NCBI GenBank assembly: GCA_021307315.1
Contig: JAJSPD010000019.1
Span: forward strand, 1-64,000
Origin: Bisporella sp. PMI_857
Taxonomy: Eukaryota; Ascomycota; Leotiomycetes; Helotiales; Helotiaceae
Length of the DNA stretch: 64,000 bases
Direction of reading: 5' to 3'
Shown: piece after piece, positions 58,433 through 64,000 of the stretch
Layout: each line of letters starts with the position of its first letter
Numbering within the stretch: the stretch's first letter is position 1
Program-made: the position numbers and the translations under genes
Notes under the pieces: generated by a model
What the model was told of the DNA's origin: nothing
Database searches by the model: none
Seen by the model: the letters and a program-made list of their open reading frames with translations, nothing else

Positions 58433-60962
58433 ATGGTCAGGAGCTCCATCGCCTGTGCGAGATGCCGTCGGAGCAAGATCAGATGTAAGCGAGTCCATTG
58501 CTTAAAGTTATGTCTATGGAGAAAAACATTTGCTAATCCAGCATCTAGGTGTCAATAGTGGCACGAATTCGACATGTAAGTCCTGTCAACAATCGAACAG
58601 AGAATGCACATATCCTTCGCCCGGTACAACAGCAACGCCAAAACAGCGGCCAGAAGTGGCCACTATCAAGCAAGAAGATGGAGAGCCTAAGAAAAGAGCT
58701 AGGAAAGCTGAGGACACTGGAAGAAGGAACAGTGCGCGGAATGAAGATCCACTAGAGTCCCAAATTCTGACACGTAAAGTGTGGGAGGAGGTATATGAGA
58801 TCTACAAGCTGCACTTTTCCACCGAGATGCCGTTCTTACATCCACCTACGTTCAAGAATAGGATGAAGCAGGCAGCGTATCCACGGGATGCCTCAGTCGC
58901 AACAACGGATCTCAATGAAAGCAGGGTTTTGTTACTTGGCGTGCTGACACTAACTGCTCGATTTCATCCTGAACTGGTCGCTCATCATGCTCAGCCTGGA
59001 AAGCCAACCATTCCGTTAGATGCTAGCGAATATTATGCAACAGCATTGAAGGTAGCGTTTGGCCCAACTGGCCTAAACTTGACCACTCCATCACTTGATG
59101 GTATCCAAGCGTTGCTGATGCTTGGTTTGTACGAGTGGGGTCAAACAAGAGGATTGAGCGCATGGGTATACGTTGGGATTGCAATGAGATTAGCACAATC
59201 CATGGGTATTGCATATGAGGACGATCCAGACAATGCATATTTCCCGCCTTCGATGGCTTCGCGCAAACACGGCGTAAAGCCTCCACCGAAAGAGCTAACC
59301 ATTGAGAAAGAAGTTCGGAGACGTACATTGTGGAGTTGTTTTGTGATGGATAGGCTGCTTTCGGCGGGCAAATATAGACCGAATATGATCGCAGTCGATA
59401 GACTACGAGTTCATCTCCCATGCTTAGACGACCAGTTCTTGTTTGGGGAGATCAATATAGACCCCAGCTACCTCCATGCAAGCTGGCTAGAGAGCGACAC
59501 GGCTCGAAGGTCGGCAAGTGATAACGGCGTTTTGAGCACGTATATCCGCCTGGTCGAAATATTCGGCAGGTTTTCGGAGTGGAGTTATGCGGGCGGACGG
59601 AGAACAGAAACCCGGCCTCCTTGGGATAGCTCGACCCAGTTCTTCAAGTTGCGAAAGGAGTTGGAAGAGTTCTATCGAGTACTGCCTTCGCATCTCACTT
59701 TCACAGAGGCGAATTTGTCTGCTCATATTGAGAAGCGTAGTGCTACTGCGTATACGTCGATGCACACCCTGTACTCATTATGTCTGATCATGCTTCATCG
59801 AGAATACATCCCTTTCATACCACTCCGGTGTGAGAAGCCGTGTGGTCCATTAGATGAGCCAACGTTTCCGAAAACTAAGTACGCTATCCCGGAAGGTTTC
59901 TGGGAGGAAAGCGCCGAAGAAATGTGCAAAGCAGCCAAAGATATAGTAGAGATTGTAAGGACTTGCCAGGACAACAATGTGTTGCCAGAATCTCCTCAGA
60001 TTGGATTTGCTATCTACCAAGCTGCCTTCGTTGGCGTTTACATCATACACTTCCCTCATATGGATACAGGAGGATTCATTACTCACTTTGGAGATGGAGG
60101 TCATATCAATGGAAATACCCAAGGTCAGACATTTGATTCAGTAACCGTCAAAATTCTGAAGAGCATGATTCCTAGATTGAAGATGGCCAAAAGCTATTGC
60201 AAGACCCTCGCAAAAATGCACGAGGTATTTCGGGATCTGAAACAGAGCTACAATACTCGATTCAAGCTGGGGCGATATGTAGGTGGTGGATTGGAACAGT
60301 ACAAAACACTGGAGAAGGAGCTCAAGGAGTTTGGTTCATTGGAGGATAACGATAAAAATGCCCATTCTGACGGCTCTGAAGCCGAACCAGGCCACCGGTC
60401 TCGTGCGAGTACGAACGAAATTGGACATGGTTCTCTCAATGGAGAACAAGCGCAGGGAAATGAGGCTCCTACAATGCGCCGAAGTGGAGCTTGGGCAGCC
60501 ATTAATGCCTCTATTCCACCCATCGACTCAGACGAGCGGATAAAATATCAGGGGCCATATACTTATCCCCAAGTTGCTTTCCAACAATCTCCTGGACAAA
60601 GCTCAAATCCGCCTAGTCTGATCAGTCCTAGTAACGGAGATTCAACACCAGGTGTGGCTTCGCCGTACCAGCAAAATCAACCCTTCCAACCGCAACATAT
60701 GTCCGGATATGCACCTGTCATGCAACAACAGGCAATGCTACCTCCGGGTTCGCAAGCCCAAACACAAGGCTGGTCAGATGACCAGAACGAGCAGTGGATT
60801 GGTGGATACGAGCAGATCTCTATGGCAAGCGCGAATTTTGACAATTTCATCCAGGATGACAGCCAAAAGGGATGGAATATGTCGGCTGGCCTCCTAGGAG
60901 CGCGCACTGATTTCTTTAATTTCGTCAACGAACAACTTCCTCCTACTACGCCTTCTTACTAG
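58433..60962 (+). CDS. Zn2Cys6 transcription factor with fungal-specific middle domain
   Basis: A nuclear regulator. Exons 58433-58484 and 58549-60962 give 821 residues from the first ATG (MVRSSIACARCRRSKIR). The zinc cluster has cysteines 8, 11, 18, 27, 30 and 37; the loop between the third and fourth is eight residues, longer than the common six. The intron splits the third cysteine codon. A basic linker (PKKRARKAE) after the cluster is a probable nuclear signal. The fungal-specific TF domain spans about 110-480 and includes FSTEMPFLHPPTFKNRMKQ, ARFHPELVAHH, SAWVYVGIAMRLAQSMGI and VRRRTLWSCFVMDRLLS, all typical of the PF04082 group. The C-terminal tail is rich in Gln, Pro, Ser and Gly (QQSPGQSSNPPSL and beyond), fitting an activation region. 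The start may be further upstream (see leader entry). The target pathway is not deducible. Confidence 0.9.
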
Positions 60963-61841
60963 AGGCATTGTTATTTTGGGAGGCTATGTGATCGCGGCAT
61001 GATTGATAAGTATATTATAAGCAGGTTTATGATAGGGCGGCCATTTTGGCCGCTAAAACTGTGTCTTACGTTAATGATATGGCGGTTCATCAAAAGGGCT
61101 GGCATAAAATATTTGGAGTTTAGGGAGTTTGGGAATATGGTATGGGATACGGAATACCTTAACGAAATGAAGATATTGCTTCCGCTCACATTTCTTCCTA
61201 GCCTCTTCTCGGGATGTGCCTGGAAGTATATACAACACCAATATCTCGAGTCTGTTCCCTTTAATATCTGGTCCACTCCAATGAGATATCCATTTATTGA
61301 TTAATCATTTTACTGACCAAGTGATCTTTCAAATCAACAGCTTCATCCTCAATATTGGCATTCAGAGACTCTATTGATGCCGTTGTTCTATATTCCAGGG
61401 ATGCTCATTCGTGACTTGAGTCAGCTCTTACTTGCCACACCCGCCTGAATTTCTGTTTGTGGCAAGTGGGGGGGAAGAGAGGGGCCTGCACAGCCACATC
61501 TTTCTTAGTTTAAGGTTAACGCCAGTAGCTTGAAATAAACATCTTTGATTGGCTGATTCACCGGACGACGTCAGCGAGTGAGGTCTTGCTTAAGCGCTTC
61601 AGACGAGTTTGTTTTCTTGGGAGCGTCTATTTCTGAATATAGCATACCACAACCACACCACTTAGATTACCAACTTCGTTTTCTAATCTCTTGTAATTTC
61701 TCTTTATAAACCACCCTGCATATCCGACCTTCTTCACCGCTGCAAAGTGGCTCTTGCTGTCTCCATAAACGCAGGTTTCGTTGTTCGGTTTCTAAAACGC
61801 GAAACGTGGGGCACAGAAAGGGGTATATAGATCTAGGAAAT
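60963..61841. promoter_or_regulatory. Intergenic, regulator 3' end and spartin-like promoter
   Basis: An 879-bp gap between tandem genes, with CT-rich sequence near 61660-61760 just before the next gene. Two weak opposite frames at 61000-61300 carry no domain. Confidence 0.45.
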
Positions 61842-63539
61842 ATGGCTGGACATAATGTATGTACACAATCATGCCAGTTGCGATGAGATTTCCGGCTGAC
61901 GTCTCTCAGGACCCTAAGCTGTTGTATGCCATCAACGGCATCAACGCATACCACATCGAGAACGGCCATGAGGATTCCCTTACTCCATCCGGACCACAGA
62001 CGTTGTCTTTGCTGATGGTCCCAACCTCGTCGCCGCTCGCTGGACTCTCTTCTGCGAATTCTCAGTCTGCAGCTCCGGAAGAAGACTTTTATCTCCATCT
62101 TCATCTGCCACCCGAGCTCGACCTCCCTCTTCCTGCTACCACGCAGGTATACCATCAACCGCCCAACAGCTACCTGATTCCAAGATGGGACTTAGGCCCA
62201 GACTGTGGCTCCTTCACTAGAATCGAGTTCCCAAAAGGAAGTAGTCAGGACGATATTGATACTTTCGAGACCATACTGGCACAATGCACGGCTTTCCTGG
62301 AGAGGGCACAACCTCCCAAGAATGCTCGTCCCAGAAGGGACAAGTCGAAGACTGAGAAGGAGCCGCTGCCTGCGTATGACCCATCGAGCTTCAAACCAGG
62401 AGAGGCATATGCACCTGGCAGCTCCAGTTCGCATGCTGGGGGTCAGATTGTGCTGGTAGACGAGGAGAATGGAAGTGTGGTTGGTGAGTTAGGACAAGAC
62501 TTTAACGTTGTGGAGGATAGCAAGATGCAAGCTGGTTCGAAAGGTACGTCCTCAACATCGCAATTCAGCCCAGAAGAATATTAATGTGTTTCCAGATCCC
62601 GTAGTCATCACCCTTCCACAAGATGGCGGCAATGACATTGGCGTCGCACCAGCCTCCCAAGCTTACCTCGAGATGTCCATGCACCCCGCCTACAAGAACT
62701 CAACCCTGGTTTCCAAAGCCGCCATGGCATCTCGTCTCATTGTCACCACCTCTAGCTATGTCTCTAAGTCCTTGACTGGCAGTGCAGAGACATTCACTAA
62801 GAAAACTAAACCCGCTACCGAGCCTATGACCTTCACGCCGACCACTCACGAACGCATCCGAAAAGTGCACACATTTACTGAAGGTGCGGCAGGCTTGTCA
62901 GCAAAGACTGTTGGCCAGGTGACCAAGTATGCGCAAAATATTGGGGCCACATTAGCAAGAAGAAGTGAGAAGGACAGGGAGGGCAAGCCTGAAAATTACA
63001 AGCCTGGACTTTTGAACAAGAGTATGATCGCATTCTCAACGATTGCAGATGGAATAGATCAGGCTGGACGGAATTTGCTACAATCCTCTGGCGCGGCAGC
63101 GACGACGGTCGTAACCCATAAATATGGCGCTGAAGCTGGCAATGTAAGTCGTAGCCTCACCGGAGGCTTTAAAAATGTAGGCTTGGTATATATCGACGCT
63201 GCAGGCGTTAGCAGGAAGGCGATCGTGAAGGCTGTTGCGAAAGGGATGGTGGTTGGGAAAGTCAAGGGAGGAGGTGATCTCATTGTTGGGGGTGGCGATG
63301 GTGGAAATGTTTTGTCGACTGTCTCGAACACTTCGAGCGGAAGCCCGAGGGATAAGACACAGGAAAATTGGAAGGAGAGAGAGGCGAGAGAGGGAAGATA
63401 CACCGATAGTGATTCGGTCATGAGCGGCGCAAGCGCACCTGACGTAGTCGGCTTCGGCAGAGCAGCACCGCCGTCCTATGCGAGTGGTGTTGGAGAGACT
63501 ATTGAGGGACAACGCGCAGCTACCGCTGAAAAGCGATGA
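61842..63539 (+). CDS. Senescence/spartin-domain protein
   Basis: A protein of the spartin/senescence group, which in other eukaryotes associates with lipid droplets or endosomes. Exons 61842-61856, 61910-62543 and 62596-63539 give 530 residues. The first exon has only 15 nt (MAGHN) and is followed by a perfect GTATGT donor and a GCTGAC branch word; joining gives MAGHNDPKLLYAINGINAYH. The alternative start inside that intron (ATG at 61859) would add MYTIMPVAMRF and use no splice. The N-terminal half contains LSLLMVP and RWDLGPDCGSFTRIEFP, a beta-rich part, then a Lys/Glu-rich linker (about 160-230). The senescence domain covers about 260-440: SRLIVTTSSYVSKSLTG, HTFTEGAAGLSAKTVGQVT, HKYGAEAGNVSRSLTGGF and GLVYIDAAGVSRKAIVK. 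The C-terminus is disordered. The domain call is firm; the exact role in this fungus is not. Confidence 0.85.
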
Positions 63540-64000
63540 CAAGGATGACATGAATAATTATGATGTAAATCGGGGTATATGATGGTTAGGCTTCTTTTTC
63601 TTCTATGTTTTTACGACGGATATGATAATGCATTTGAACGCTAATGCAGGCATGAGAAAAATGCGAGTCGGCAGGCAATGAAATTTCTAGCAAATTATGG
63701 ATATCCTTAATTCAATTCTTCTATTTCACATTGCAAGTAACCTTCCGTCATAAAGTCTGGAGCGCAAGCCGACTGTCCTGATGTATGAGGTAGGCTGATT
63801 ACATTACATAAGGTCATGTATATTTCGAGCTTTCGTACCCAGCTGTTCTTTTTATAATGCGGTATTTGTACTGAGATTTTCCAGGGCATGGGTTCAGTCA
63901 GTGTAGCATAGTCCCGTAGCTTCCCGGCCCCCTTAAACTCGCTACCCCTGGATCTCGCCTACTGAGAAGCCGGTAAACAAGCAAGCCGTCAGATTTCCGT
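63540..64000. other. Window end, no gene seen
   Basis: The 3' UTR of the spartin-like gene and further intergenic sequence. A short minus frame at 63707-63889 shows no domain. Confidence 0.5.

Overview
The window is nuclear DNA of a filamentous ascomycete. The basis is many short (about 37-165 nt) GT-AG introns with CTAAC/CTAAT-like branch points, two Zn2Cys6 regulators, a secreted pectate lyase, a fungal Bbc1/Mti1-type SH3 protein and a full-length ABCC transporter. The overall look suggests Leotiomycetes (Helotiales), but that is inference from general impression, not from a database match. No rRNA, tRNA or CRISPR was found.

Layout. Positions 1-6880 form an AT-rich, gene-poor stretch. It holds a broken 2-oxoglutarate/Fe(II) dioxygenase gene, a possible small three-exon hypothetical gene and a large foldback element (about 5265-5945). 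From 6882 the housekeeping part begins: the pyruvate dehydrogenase E2 gene (minus) and a very large Sec7-family ARF-GEF gene (plus) share a divergent promoter. A sparse stretch (14.7-27.2 kb) carries a secreted alpha/beta hydrolase, an amino-acid permease and a plyC-like pectate lyase. Then come a mitochondrial-type thioredoxin, a long disordered basic protein, a 13-exon ABCC transporter, an inverted-repeat element, a WD40 protein and a Zn2Cys6 regulator. From 46.8 kb onward genes are dense: GCP4 (gamma-tubulin complex), ribosomal protein eS17, an RTR1/RPAP2-like CTD phosphatase, Bbc1/Mti1, a second Zn2Cys6 regulator and a senescence/spartin-domain protein.

The genes do not form one pathway or a secondary-metabolite cluster. 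Functional links are loose: Sec7 (Golgi traffic), Bbc1 (actin patch) and GCP4 (microtubule nucleation) serve cell growth, while the permease, lyase and hydrolase serve nutrition and secretion. Exon models were built by hand from splice signals and reading frame. In each multi-exon model the coding lengths add to a whole number of codons, except Bbc1, which has an apparent 1-nt deletion.

No clearly new biological system was found. The most interesting points are the foldback element with nested short repeats, the dioxygenase pseudogene that lost its HxD core, the apparent frameshift in the Bbc1 C-run, an in-frame 48-nt intron in SEC7, a GC-AG intron and an internal GC jump in the pectate lyase gene, the long ATG-less coding-like leader of the second regulator, and a 15-nt first coding exon in the spartin-like gene.
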